Positions 44,006-54,824 are shown, numbered from the stretch's first letter. The stretch: DNA of 64,000 nucleotides from Acanthosepion esculentum (GCA_964036315.1 OZ038482.1:9602698-9666697), one strand, 5' to 3'. Notes: a model not told the origin generated them from the sequence alone. Numbers and translations are program-made.

Positions 44006-44257
44006 TGTTGTAATGGAATGTCCCACACTCCCTATCGTCTATCTTGACTGACTATATCAGTAGCTATATATATAGTGAGCACATGATATACCTGGGGGCT
44101 TGTTTCAGTAATTACTAGCCTGCCACCCAATTGCCTGTCTTTCAGTAGTGTATTCTCTTTTACAATAAACCCCTCTTCTTTCATCTACGTGTGTGTTGCA
44201 GTTCCTTCCACTCAAGTACCACCTTTGTCTGTTTGTAACCTTTTTAAGGATACAACA
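44006..44257 (+). mobile_element. Candidate solo LTR
   Basis: A 252-bp segment starts TGTTGTAATGG and ends AGGATACAACA, with 7-bp inverted ends TGTTGTA/TACAACA. It contains an AATAAA signal (ACAATAAACCCCTC, about 44163) and a TATATATA stretch near 44067. Flanks correspond to a related uninterrupted sequence at 44875-44940 (TAAAGCATTAACATCAATAA ... ACATATTTCTTTAGAATATT), a paralogous empty site. A clear 5-bp target duplication is not seen. Confidence 0.58.
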
Positions 44258-44938
44258 ACAATATCATTATACATATTTCTTTATAATATGATGTCAGATT
44301 AAACTAAAAATAGAGTCTCGCTTTCATCTTTGGACTGGAACTTTCCAGTCTTGATAAGGTTCACAGGGAAAACTCTCCACTCTGCAGTCACTTCCTCACA
44401 GACGTTACATAGCAGACCTATCACTAGTCTGTTATTATTTCCATGGTAAATGCACAGACACACTACATTTCACTAGTTCAGACCTTTACAGAAAAAGGAC
44501 ACACCATGGCACATCTAATGAACTGAACCATACATATCTTCTTCATATTTCAAATGTAAGAAAAAAGTTCCACTCAAACAGTTTTTTCTGAAAAACTGAA
44601 ACTTTGTGGAACAGTGTCTCTCATGGATGTTTCCCTGAAAACTACAATTTTAACCTCTTCGAATGAAGAAAGAGTCAATCATTATGTAGCCTCTTCATCC
44701 CCATAATTTTCAATTCCTATTACCTACTCTTTTATTCATCATAGACATTTTAACAGGAACCCTCTACCTTGAGAGGCTCTCGAGCATTGTATTGAGCAAG
44801 GTTTAGTATGGAAAAATCTTGTGTCTTTCCTGAAGTTATATCTTGCTTAAAACACATGTTAATGGTTATATATCTGAAATTAAAGCATTAACATCAATAA
44901 TGACTATAGCAGTACACATATTTCTTTAGAATATTATG

Positions 44939-44940
<2 letters not shown>
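44258..44940. other. Unassigned sequence, ends with the empty-site paralogue
   Basis: No gene recognised. The last 65 bases match the flanks of the solo LTR. A (CA)n array follows at 44941-44973 and another at about 45305-45325. Confidence 0.45.
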
Positions 44941-44975
<35 letters not shown>

Positions 44976-45329
44976 TACATACCGACTACAATCTAGCAAC
45001 TGTGGTACTTTGCTCTAAAGATGTAACACACTTTCTATTTCACTCAGAATTTTTCTAATAATCCACTAATTGTATTTCTGTTGTATTCTTTGATGATAAC
45101 GTAAATATAAAATGACTGCATAGACAAAGTCCTTTGTTGATATTTATTTAATAACTGATATAGAGAGAGGGAAATTCTATGGACACAATACAATGTTGTA
45201 TTTATGTGTGCGTGTTCTGTATCCCACCTGTAGCACCACTTAAATTTTCTAAGACTTGTATATGAGGTGGCAAAGCAAATGACAAGTAGTGGTACTCTAC
45301 GTAGACACACACACACACACACACAGACA

Positions 45330-45678
45330 AGATTGATGATATCCCATAATGCAACAGTAGCTTATCAGAGACAAAAAGAAAACAAAGAAAATTATTTAGG
45401 AATAACACTTTCATAATGGAAAAAGGAAAAGTTTCATAATTCATTTATCGTTTTTCAATATTTCTGCTATGCACAAGAATAATGAAAAATGGTAAGTTAT
45501 GAATATTATTCTTGTAGCCTTTAACCTGCTCAATATCATAGAATTTCTGAAAACCAAATTTCTTTTTTGTTTAATAACAATTTGCTAATTCTAAGCTGAC
45601 ATCATAATTTCTTCTTTTTTTTTTATTATTTAAGAACTGAAGAAATGCTTTTTAATAAATAAAATAAAGAACTATTAC

Positions 45679-45709
<31 letters not shown>

Positions 45710-46170
45710 CATACATACATACATATATATATATGGTCTATCAATAAAGGTTATATTGCTTCTATGTGCCTTCTAGTCAGTATCTTGGTCCAGGAAATTC
45801 AATGAAAATGGGAAAAAAAAAACTTTTTTCTAAGAATTTGACATTTTCTTTTCATAAGAGATGATTCCTCCTCAACCAAATCCATTGATTGGAATCCCTT
45901 CCAAAACATGCATTTCAGAATCTGATAACGAAACTGTGTTTTCTGATCAATGCTAATATTTTCTTTCTTCTTCTTGCTAATGAGAACAGCCAAGGCATAA
46001 AAAGAAAAGAAAAGAAATCAACATGAAATAAGAATGAGACAGTTTTTGTCTTTAGGCCCAACTAAATTTGATTCATTAAAATATTCAGGTTTTGTTTTTC
46101 TGATTGACTTGCAGCCAGGAAGAGTTTTCCAACCAGAAATTTGGTTAATAAATAAGACAACACAGCAGTT
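45330..46170. other. Unassigned AT-rich sequence
   Basis: (TA)n/(CATA)n microsatellites at 45680-45735; otherwise no recognised features. Confidence 0.5.
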
Positions 46171-46174
46171 TTCT

Positions 46175-46225
<51 letters not shown>

Positions 46226-46244
46226 GTGTGTGTGGGGGTTGTTT

Positions 46245-46800
46245 TAAAAATGATGGAGTGCATCCTTAGCAAAAGATGGGAACACCAGAATAGTATCAAA
46301 GACAATACACAACTTGACATTAGAAAAGCTAGAAGACAACTACATCATGGTAGATTTAAATAAACTGGACAAAGACAAGGTGCAAAAATCATGGAAGCCT
46401 TAAAACTCTTAATCTTATGTTCTACCATTGGTTTAACAACATTCTCCAGGTATTTAAAACATTTACAATATTTTCCAGGATAACGGTTATCCTGGAAAAT
46501 ATTGTAAATGTTTACCAATTCCTCCGTCCAACTTACAAGAGAAACATAACATCAAAACATAGTGGACCAAGGTAGAGATTAAATTAACTTCATAGGACTG
46601 AGGGACAAAAGAATTCCAGTCGGTGTACAAACCAGTAAAAGTGGGTCTATGATATACCAGAGTAATAAATGGCCCCCCCATTCCATTCAACCAGCACATC
46701 CAAAAAGGGTAACACAGAATCATTCTCCACTTCCATGGTAAACTGAAGGGATGGATGGAGGAAATTAACCTTAAGTTTAAAAGTACCATGGTTAGGTAGG
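46245..46800 (-). mobile_element. Penelope-like element, RT 3' half, minus strand
   Basis: The minus strand encodes NFLHPSLQFTMEVENDSVLP, FLDVLVEWNGG, then VYHRPTFTGLYTDWNSFVPQ and VNLISTLVHYVLMLC: the end of the Penelope RT palm and thumb. After the palindrome at 46457-46513 it decays, and near 46260-46330 it reaches NVKLCIVFDTILVFPSFAKD, the start of the endonuclease region. The catalytic YxDD part is truncated away. Head-to-head with the plus-strand copy at 46850. Confidence 0.87.
46457..46513. repeat. Perfect 28-bp palindrome with a 1-base spacer
   Basis: Left arm 46457-46484 (AAACATTTACAATATTTTCC then AGGATAAC) is the exact reverse complement of 46486-46513. It lies in the RT-thumb region of the minus-strand Penelope fragment. 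Confidence 0.97.
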
Positions 46801-46849
46801 AATAGTCAGATACTTTCCTATAGGGTGTCAGTGTGTATGACTTATATCT

Positions 46850-47510
46850 TTTCTACTGTCAAGTTGTGTGTTGCTTTTGATACTATTCCAGTGTTCCCAT
46901 CTTTTGCTAAGGATGGTTTGTCCTACCAATAAAACAGTTCTGTTATTTACCAATTTAAATGTCAGTGTGAGTCTGGTTATGTGTGGACTGGATTTGGACT
47001 GCATGCAGCTACTAATATAAGACAAAGTGAATTCAGTGACAGTATTCACTTAACTCATTCAATTTGTGAGTCAGCGATTGGACTACATTTGGTGAACATC
47101 TTGGGTTGCATTTTGAAATCTTCTAACAGAGTATTTAGGTTACTGCACAAAGTTTGGTCGTCTAAACATTTATGTTTTTAGAAACTGTTCATATCAAGCT
47201 TCATTGACTGATTTTGTGCTGACAGAAGGAGAACTTCCTTCATTCTTTGTGTCTCATGGGTGGGTCATGAGTACAAATCTTTTTTCTTTTATACTCACTA
47301 GGAGCTTATTTACATCAATTTGTTGTTTTAGTAATAAATTTATTTTAGTCATGGCTCCTTATTTGCCTTCCATGCACTTTTTCAATTTGCCATTTATGAT
47401 TATGTTTTTATATGTTTGATTTTTTTTCCAACAAATCTTTCTGAAGAAGTGTTGGATGAAAAGGGTTCCTTTTAAAGAAAAAGAATTGCTCCATCATTTT
47501 TAAAACAATA
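46850..47510 (+). mobile_element. Penelope-like element, GIY-YIG and 3' end, plus strand
   Basis: Plus strand: KLCVAFDTIPVFPSFAKDGL, a stop, then NSSVIYQFKCQCESGYVWTG (normally YVGRT), and after a frameshift HSICESAIGLHLVNI and NRVFRLLHKVWSSKHL. The 3' part ends with GAAGAAGTGTTGGATGAAAA, as in the 3' end of the element at 6765. Its first 75 bases are an inverted copy of 46255-46330. Confidence 0.85.
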
Positions 47511-47539
47511 TATAAACTCTATAGTGTAAAATTTTTGTT

Positions 47540-47542
<3 letters not shown>

Positions 47543-47630
<88 letters not shown>
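47543..47630. repeat. (TA)n array
   Basis: About 88 bases of TA adjoining the left end of the inverted-duplication arm. Confidence 0.97.
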
Positions 47631-47631
<1 letters not shown>

Positions 47632-47869
47632 ATTAATCTGGAGAAATTTATCACTTAGCTGAGTGGTGTTGGTTGAATCATGCCTACTATGTAGTTTCAT
47701 GAACGCATCAAGGTAACATGTTCACTTTTCAGGGCTTGTTGTCTTCTCAGAGGAGACAGCAAACCCTGAAGAGTGAACATGTTATCTTGATGTGCTCACG
47801 AAACTACGTAGTAGGCCAGACTCAACCAACACCACTCACAGCTAAGTGACAAACTTCTCCAGATTAATT
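47631..47869. mobile_element. Fold-back (hairpin) element H, copy A
   Basis: The whole 239-bp unit is an inverted repeat with arms of about 117 bases and a tiny centre near 47749. Ends are AATTAATCTGGAGAA... and ...TTCTCCAGATTAATT. About one in ten positions is mismatched between arms. It has no ORF and lies at the edge of a TA array. It could be a MITE or fold-back element; its transcript would form a long hairpin. Confidence 0.88.
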
Positions 47870-47982
47870 CTATCAATGCTCTGCCCTAACTTTTGATAGC
47901 AAGCAATTTACGGCAATTACCTGCCTCCCCAAAAGGCTTTTCCACCTGAAAAGAAATAGCAATTCTGATACTTAATACTATA

Positions 47983-48052
<70 letters not shown>

Positions 48053-48083
48053 TAGTATATTTAGGCAGCATATTTTCATTCGA

Positions 48084-48730
48084 ACAGGTTTGGTTAAATA
48101 ATTTAGACATATCATGTTGATTAGTTTTCGTTGCGATCCTTTCAAGTTTGGGGATTCATTTTGCTAACAAAAAGACTTACATTTCATTTGGCTGAATACG
48201 CATCAGCACGTAAAGGAAGACTCATGACCACACTCACATCTCAGACGGATATTAGTTGAAAATACATTTATATTACATAAAAACAATAACAAGCAAAAAT
48301 TAAAATCCTTGAAGCCCAAAATAAATAAAGTCAACTATAACTAGACCAATAAAGTCCTTAAATTCTTATGAAAAAATAAAATAAAATTATTATATACATA
48401 TGAGCAAAAACAAAAGTTATTCCCCTTACACTGAAAAACCCCCCAAAAGAACTTTGAAATCTAGAACGCTGCATAAGCAGTAAAAAAGGAACAGTTGAAA
48501 TGTTTTAAATTCACAGAAACACATATACACATACTCATAGACAACTTAACCCCCTAAGATGGTTTCAGATGAAACTGAAACTACTTGGGAAAATAAAAAC
48601 TATTTGAAAGAAAATTTTGGTATTTTTCTTACTCAGTTTTCTAAATCTACCAAAAAATGAATCCATGAACTTGAAAGGATCACAACAAAAACTAATCAAC
48701 ATCATATGTCTAAATTATTTAACCAAATCT

Positions 48731-48732
<2 letters not shown>
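48084..48732. mobile_element. Element T with 79-bp terminal inverted repeats, copy A
   Basis: The left end ACAGGTTTGGTTAAATAATT (48084-48162) pairs with the right end at 48655-48732 at about 90% identity. The 490-base interior (GTCAACTATAACTAGACCAA, CCCCCTAAGATGGTTTCAG) has no ORF. TA arrays flank both sides. A shorter relative is the hairpin at 57571-57860, whose ends read TAGGCATGTCTGATTGAATA. Confidence 0.85.
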
Positions 48733-48778
<46 letters not shown>

Positions 48779-48785
48779 GAAACTA

Positions 48786-48823
<38 letters not shown>

Positions 48824-48840
48824 TAGTATAGTATATATAT

Positions 48841-49260
48841 GTATATATCAGAATAAATTAAAAAAATAAGTGAGGGGAACATGCTAAAGCTAACTGTACC
48901 AATACCATCTCTATCAAAGAGAAAAAAACCAAAACAAATAAAACAAATAGATACCTACTGAAACAAAAATCTAGAATGCTCAATGTCTATAAAATCAAGA
49001 AACCCCAAATGGAAAACCAAACTAAGACAGAGCTGTAACAATAACAACAACAACAACAACCACAACCAAAAGACAGTAATTGAAAAGTTTCATACTAATT
49101 GTGATCTTCAGATGGCTAAAATTTTAATCATCTAAATGCCACAAGTAGGGAGAGACTCTCTAGAAGAAGAGTTAGGATTTTAGAGGTGGTATCCCTTAAT
49201 GCATCCCTGGCTGTTGTTATATATAGATATAGATAAAACATGTATATAAAAGATACATAT
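48841..49260. other. A-rich unassigned sequence
   Basis: Includes a (CAA)n run at about 49038-49062. No gene recognised. Confidence 0.5.
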
Positions 49261-50069
49261 ACGGTGTGTTCAAAAAGTATCTGACTTTATTTTTTCCCAC
49301 CAAAACTAAAAGCAAGAATCCTTTGGGTGGGAATCAATGCCACCCTTCCTGCATATGTGTGAAAATGTTTGTACCAGTAGGCCATGTAATTTCCTGATTG
49401 TTATGCCTAGAGTACAGATATGTAGTGCATGTTCATTGGATTTTCATTTACACTCAAGATGACCGAACACATTGAGCAGAGATATTGCATTAAATTTTGC
49501 CAAAAACTTGGTGATACTCAAGCTTGAACCCTCCAGAAGATTCAGCAGTCCTTTGGCAAAACTCAGATCAAAGAGTGGTACAACCGCTTCAAACATTGCT
49601 GCACCTCAGTGAAAAGAGAGACACGCTTAGGCAGGCAATCCACGAACTAAGGTGGAAATAAGTAAAGAATCAGTTCATTTCATTTTAACGAATGATTTGT
49701 GCATACAGTGAGTATCAGCAAAATTCATCCCCAAGATGCAAAAGCAACTCTGTATAGAAATCGTGTGTTTTTCAGATTGGGGAAGAGCCAGAAGTCTGGA
49801 CAGTAGGGCGACAAGTGGGATGTTGTTTTGGGTGCAATATCTCTGTCCAATGAGTTCGGTCATCTTGCATGAAAATGAAAATCCACTGAGCATGCAATAC
49901 ATGTTTGTACTCTATATGTAATAGCCAGGAACTGATGTGACATACCAATGTGAAAATTTTTATGCATGCACAGAAAGCCTGGCATCACCTCCCACCCAAA
50001 GGATTTTGCCCATGTGGCATTAATTTGGTAGGAAAAAATAAAGTCAAATACTTTTTGAATGCACCTCAT
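49261..50069. mobile_element. Inverted pair of mariner-type 5' ends
   Basis: The left copy (plus) starts ACGGTGTGTTCAAAAAGTAT; the right copy (minus) starts at 50069 with TGAGGTGCATTCAAAAAGTA. Both continue with CTTTATTTTTTCC and a 5' UTR ending at ATG. The left ORF (49459-49650) reads MTEHIEQRYCIKFCQKLGDT, a TGA at codon 23, then QQSFGKTQIKEWYNRFK and ETRLGRQST, the mariner/GVQW-type helix-turn-helix domain. The right copy (ATG at 49863-49861) reads MTELIGQRYCTQ and is then joined by an internal deletion to PYCPDFWLFPNLKN, the C-terminal block of the transposase. Both are dead. Confidence 0.85.
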
Positions 50070-50690
50070 ATATATTAGCCATCATATATATGTATGTACA
50101 TACAACAATAATGTGCATATAAATGGTCCTTTCCAAAGAATTCAAGCAAAGTGACCAAATGTAGTACAGAGTTTTGATTGTGAGCAAACTGCAAGAACGG
50201 AAATATTTTGGAGAAGATAGTGGAAACTAGGTATTAGCAAAAGTTCTTTTGTTTGTTTATTGTTAAATTCCTTCAAAGAATTTGGTAGATCCCAATATAT
50301 TCAAACATGTTATAATGAATTCAGCCAATAAGGACTAAATATTCAGATTTGTCAGTTTTCCATTGACTTGGCATAAATCCAAATCAGATTTAATTTATAA
50401 CGTTTTCTTCAAGAATCTCTTACCATTACTTGACATTATGAAGAATATTAATGTTTTCAGCTTACAATATTGAGAATTTTTATTAATTTTATCCTGTATA
50501 TTGTTTTCACATTGTAGTGAACACAGAACAAAATATTTACATACAAAAATAAAAAATAAAACAAATTCAAAGATGATTAGACAAAATACATTTTTTCTTC
50601 CCCAACTCATAACCTGCAAATAACTTTGTGATGTAGCAAAAATAGACAAGAAAAAACTGTTAAATGATACTCTCCTAATTTAATTCCGTT
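50070..50690. other. AT-rich unassigned sequence
   Basis: The minus frame at 50649-50395 is unrecognised and rich in Phe/Ile/Lys. No supported feature. Confidence 0.45.
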
Positions 50691-50729
50691 CAGAAAAGAA
50701 AAGGGACTTTAAAGTGGATGATGACAAAA

Positions 50730-50815
50730 TCAAAATCAAATCAACCAATCAGAAGGCATCATTAGAAATTCCTGTGTCTGCTCAGAATAAAAGTAGGTCA
50801 CACTGAACTCTATCT
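50730..50815 (+). promoter_or_regulatory. Promoter-like CCAAT and TATA-type boxes
   Basis: AACCAATCAGAAGGC is followed about 45 bases later by GAATAAAAGTAGG and an Inr-like TCACACT. The spacing is plausible for a core promoter or a retroelement LTR, but no downstream product is recognised. Confidence 0.25.
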
Positions 50816-51638
50816 CTCATTTCCTCTTTTAGCTGGATTGTCAATCAATGGCCAGTACCAACCACCTCAATGTAGATGGAATGTTTCACAATGAAGAGAT
50901 AGGCAGCACATGTGTTAGTGAAATAGTTAATGTTTCATATCCACTTTTCAGGGGTTGAATAAAATTAGCTTCAGCTTTATTTGGTGTACAAAGACCTGAA
51001 ATATATATATCTTCATTTCATTTCATATCTGTTTGTCAGTTACTGACAACCTCTTCCTTCAGATCCTAACAGCAGCCATCAATCACCACACAAGAGAAAC
51101 CTGTTTGCATATCAAATGTATATAAACAGAATTGACTTGAGAAGTCTTCAAAGTGGTTATGAATCAAAGGGGACAAAAGCTAGAAATTAAAACATCTTAC
51201 ATGTCTATGTAGTACATTATTGTTATCTACAAAGCATTTTCCTGATAATAGGGGGGAAACTAGAAACCTTACTGCTGTATCATAGACAAGACAAATACAA
51301 AGGAACAATTGCTACTTGGTGCCATTATTATTATTATTATTATTCTTGATTGTAATGCACCAAAGGTTAAATGTAGTTTGCTAATGGGATGCATATGATC
51401 AACAATGGTGAGATTAAGTGGACAAGATGTTATGGAACTATGAATGAACCCATTATTAACATCTCTGATGAAGCATCCCAGTGCATTTTTGCAATCTGTA
51501 TTAAGATTATTCCTAACCTAAGACTGGAGCTTATTGTCGTAAATACATTAATTATACTTTTTATAAGGAGAAATAAAGAAATGTTTATCTACAAATAAAT
51601 TTATTGAAAAATACAACAGAAATTAACATGAAAATGTT

Positions 51639-51640
<2 letters not shown>
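50816..51640. other. Unassigned sequence
   Basis: A (TTA)n run at about 51325-51342. No gene recognised. Confidence 0.45.
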
Positions 51641-51664
<24 letters not shown>

Positions 51665-51679
<15 letters not shown>

Positions 51680-51882
51680 AATAAAAAGAAAGAACAGTAA
51701 GATATATAATCCGGTGTTCTTATTGATATTTTTTATTTTTATTTTTACAAAATAGTGCTCAATGTAAATTTACAGAGCATAAATATTATAAATTAACTGA
51801 TTTAAAATAGGGATTTTTCGCTACACAGTAACAACCGTGTTATTACTGTGTAGCGAAAAATCCCTATTATAAATCAGTTAAT

Positions 51883-51890
<8 letters not shown>
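51665..51890 (+). repeat. Dispersed repeat R (copy 2) ending in a long hairpin
   Basis: Matches 10020-10205 for the first 110 bases. It then forms a hairpin: AACTGATTTAAAATAGGGAT ... TTTTTCGCTACACAGTAA on the left and TTACTGTGTAGCGAAAAA ... TAAATCAGTTAATTTAT on the right, arms about 45 bases around 51832. It is flanked by TA arrays at 51640-51672 and 51889-51950. Confidence 0.88.
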
Positions 51891-51950
<60 letters not shown>

Positions 51951-51953
<3 letters not shown>

Positions 51954-52417
51954 GTGCAAAAATTGGTTGGAAGCTCACACAGGAAAAGAAATGCAGGGCA
52001 AAGGTAGTAAGTGTTCAATAGGTTCACCAAATCAATCAAATCACACCTCTCATCTCATCTCATCTCATCTGGTCTCGATCTCCAATACACCATTCACTGT
52101 CCAAAGCAAAAAGCAAACTCCCGTTAAATGAGCGTACCATGTTTTTATGCACCTGACTCAGCCAATGAGCACTCAGAACCAGCTAATAAAAAAGGCTACA
52201 AGCAACACCACCACTTCCATCAGCACAAAATGCTGCCCGATTCAACATCCATCCAAAGCTTGTAGATTCACCGTCTCCATACTCCCTTGCAAAACATACA
52301 CATGACTCTGGCCCTTTTGAGTCGCCGAGGTTCGTCACTGCTACAGTAATATATATCAATAAACAGCATTCATTATTTAATGTCACATTCATTAATTGAC
52401 ATGATGGCTTTGACATC
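51951..52417. other. GC-richer unassigned sequence with CCAAT and TATA-like words
   Basis: Contains CAGCCAATGAGCACTC (about 52162) and TAATAAAAAAGGCTA (about 52186), and a CATCT pentamer run near 52055-52075. The minus frame at 52416-52183 (Gly/Ser/Cys mix) is not recognised. It could be a retroelement LTR. Confidence 0.35.
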
Positions 52418-52527
52418 TAGTGACATTAAAGCAATTACTTCAGATTATTCCAAATGGCTGACCATTTGAAATAATCTGAAGTAATCTTTTCTCTCACTCT
52501 TCTGGATAAATTGCTTTAATGTCACTA
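52418..52527. repeat. Hairpin with one side insertion
   Basis: Left arm 52418-52457 pairs with 52462-52485 and, after 24 extra bases (52486-52509), with 52510-52527. The loop is CTGA. The stem is about 40 bp with few mismatches (TAGTGACATTAAAGCAAT against ATTGCTTTAATGTCACTA is perfect). Confidence 0.93.
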
Positions 52528-53394
52528 AAGTCTGGGGGATTTTACTGATAAACTCAAAATTTATGGTCTTTCCCCCATCTGATTTCTGTCATGTGATTAA
52601 CAAATCCATGATAAAATCCTTTAATTTTCCTGACATCAAACTAATCTTTCAACTTCAGTGCAGTATGCATAGTGTCACATAGGAGAGTTAGGGAAGAAAG
52701 ATTTATTCTCTCATTTGTACTTCCCCCGTTATGAGCATTATCATATCTGTGGTATAATAACACTATACTTTATGGATGAAATGGATTGGCTGAAAGGAAA
52801 AGGAATGACAAACATGCTTTGTTCTCAGAGAGGCTTTTACACTATTAAGACATCCACATTATATATACATATATAAATGTATCCCACATGGGGAATAATA
52901 TATTACATATATCTACACAATAAAGCAGAGTTTAAGGAGAAACAAAAAGGAAAGGTTTTACATATAATATGGAGATACTCCTGTGTCTGGAGAAGTCATG
53001 TTTAGGATTCCAGATTCAAACAGGCTGGATTCATCCCAGTGAGGACATATTCCATGAAGGGGAAATAGCGAGTCTTGGGTTTTCCCAGATTGAGGACTGC
53101 AAGCTGGAGTCTCCTCATGCCACTATTTACAGGATGCATATGCATCTTCATTTAATCAGGTGTCATCAAATCATGATGTGATGCCACAAAATTTTAATTG
53201 GTGAAGTTATGCAACCAAATACATTTCAAATGTTAAGGGTGGAGGATTATCAACTAACAAAATTTTAAGGGTGGAGGAATATCACCTAACAAGATTTCTA
53301 TTATTTCTACTAATCTAAAACCTAGGCTGAATATAGTACATACTTGTGTATAGTACATACTTGTGTATAGTACATACTTGTGTATAGGGAGATT
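52528..53394. other. Unassigned sequence with small tandem duplications
   Basis: AATTTTAAGGGTGGAGGA is duplicated near 53231-53278, and TAGTACATACTTGTGTA occurs three times at about 53334-53386. Confidence 0.5.
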
Positions 53395-53605
53395 TATTTT
53401 ATATGTCTTATCAACTTTTTATGGGTTATTTAAAGCCAGAACATATTTTGGATTGAAGAATAATATTTTTTTATGTAAGTTCATATTGCATTAACAATTT
53501 TTGAGAATGACAAGTATTTTTCCAGATACAACTTCTACTATTTAACCCATAGTCGGGGAGGAGATGGATTCATATCTTTCCCAAGGATATTTGTGCGTAA
53601 GTGAA
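53395..53605 (-). repeat. SINE family 1 3' part, minus strand
   Basis: Reverse complement of the family: TTATGGGTTATTTAAAGCCA, ACTATTTAACCCATAGTCGG and ATTCATATCTTTCCCAAGGA. The tRNA-like head is missing. Confidence 0.78.
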
Positions 53606-54724
53606 CATAGTTTATGAGGAGAAATAAAGAAAGCTTTAAGTACACATATATTTATGAATCATTACCAATTGCAACAGAAAGTAATGCACAAAAGTTTTGG
53701 AAACATAACTATAAAAAGTATTCAATGCATTCATTTCTTTATCTATTATTTGATAAAATGGCTGTTGGACATTTGAAACAGTTTGATGTAAGCTTTTTGC
53801 AGAAATTAACACCAATTTTATTCTACCCCTGTTGACAAATCACCTTAAGCTTAATCAAATTTTGCAAATTCCTCTGATGTTCAAGTTCTTTCTAAGATTT
53901 AGGGCAGGTGACTGTCTAAATCATTCTATGTTTTTCACATTGAAGCATTTCTTTCATTTAAACTACAGTATACTTCAGATCATGATCTTGCTAAAAAAAT
54001 CCAAACTCTCAGTAGTTTGAGAAATTTCACAGATGGAAACATAAAATTCGTGATACATGACACTATCAAACATTCCTATTGTAGAAATATAATGGTAAAT
54101 GATAGACCTTGCATCGTATTTGGTTGGTTTACATGTTTAGAATGTTGTAAATATAAAATTATTCTTGTAAATAAGCAATCTAATAAATAATAGGGTTTAA
54201 TATTTTGGTTGTAAATTCTCAAGAACAAAGAAAATGTATAAATTCATTTTCATATTTCTGGGTTTTATTAAAATCTTAATCATTACTTTTTAAAGCAATA
54301 AACATTGCCGAGGAGTGAAGGTAGTTAAAATAATAGTGGTGTCAAGGGAAAAACTGTTTTTTTTAACACACTGTTTTTTTATGCAGGCATAAAGGTTAAA
54401 CTTTACCTAAAGCAACCAAGTAAAAGCTGATGAAAGCTTGTATGAATCATGTTCAATAGAATGGAAATGATCTCTTTTTGTATCATCATTTGCGATAAAA
54501 AATGGTTTTTGTATAATAAATAGAGAAAATATGCAATAATGGCTGGGTGCGTCCAAAATATCAATTGAAGCTTCACTAACATCATTGGAAGTTTATGGAT
54601 CTGACACATCCGGACTTTTTCTCAAAGGAAAAAAACACAGATAATGCGTATATAATGCATAGAATGGGTTGAAATATAAAAGTTCATAAATCAATTTCTG
54701 TCTGAATTTTTCGGATGAGGAGTT
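53606..54724. other. Unassigned AT-rich sequence
   Basis: Several short frames. The minus-strand stretch 54580-54413 stays open in one frame (ASIDILDAPSHYCIFSLFII and onward) and ends at TAG directly before GTAAAG. The protein is not recognised and no second exon is visible. Confidence 0.35.
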
Positions 54725-54815
54725 ATCATTATTTACACTATTTCTATTCCATCTATTGTCCTCATCTTTGTTGTTGTTATCACAATGATACAGTCATTGT
54801 GCCATCTGGCTTTTG
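54725..54815 (-). repeat. SINE family 2 tail fragment, minus strand
   Basis: TATTGTCCTCATCTTTGTTG and TTGTTATCACAATGATACAG are the reverse complement of the family 3' end. Confidence 0.75.
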
Positions 54816-54824
54816 TCAGATCTC

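Larger units (their letters stand above)
47631..48790 (+). repeat. Arm A of a 1.15-kb inverted duplication
   Basis: Near-identical in reverse complement to 58262-59407, apart from TA-array length and a few substitutions (for example CACGAAAC versus CACAAAAC; a CA insertion in CACTCACAGC). It contains, in order, a 239-bp hairpin, a 115-bp unique spacer, a TA array (47984-48047), an element with 79-bp inverted ends (48084-48732) and another TA array. The two arms are separated by 9.5 kb. Confidence 0.93.

Noticed and set aside
47886..48110. A 74-codon frame nearly identical to one at 58960-59154
   Set aside because: The conservation reflects the DNA inverted duplication. The frame spans a TA array of different length in each copy, and nothing suggests protein-level selection.
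52183..52416. Minus-strand frame rich in Gly, Ser and Cys
   Set aside because: Composition is less repetitive than its surroundings, but no domain is recognised and the segment has LTR-like promoter words instead.
54403..54609. Possible host exon on the minus strand
   Set aside because: One frame stays open for about 55 codons and ends at TAG before GTAAAG, but there is no clear acceptor, no recognised family and no neighbouring exon.
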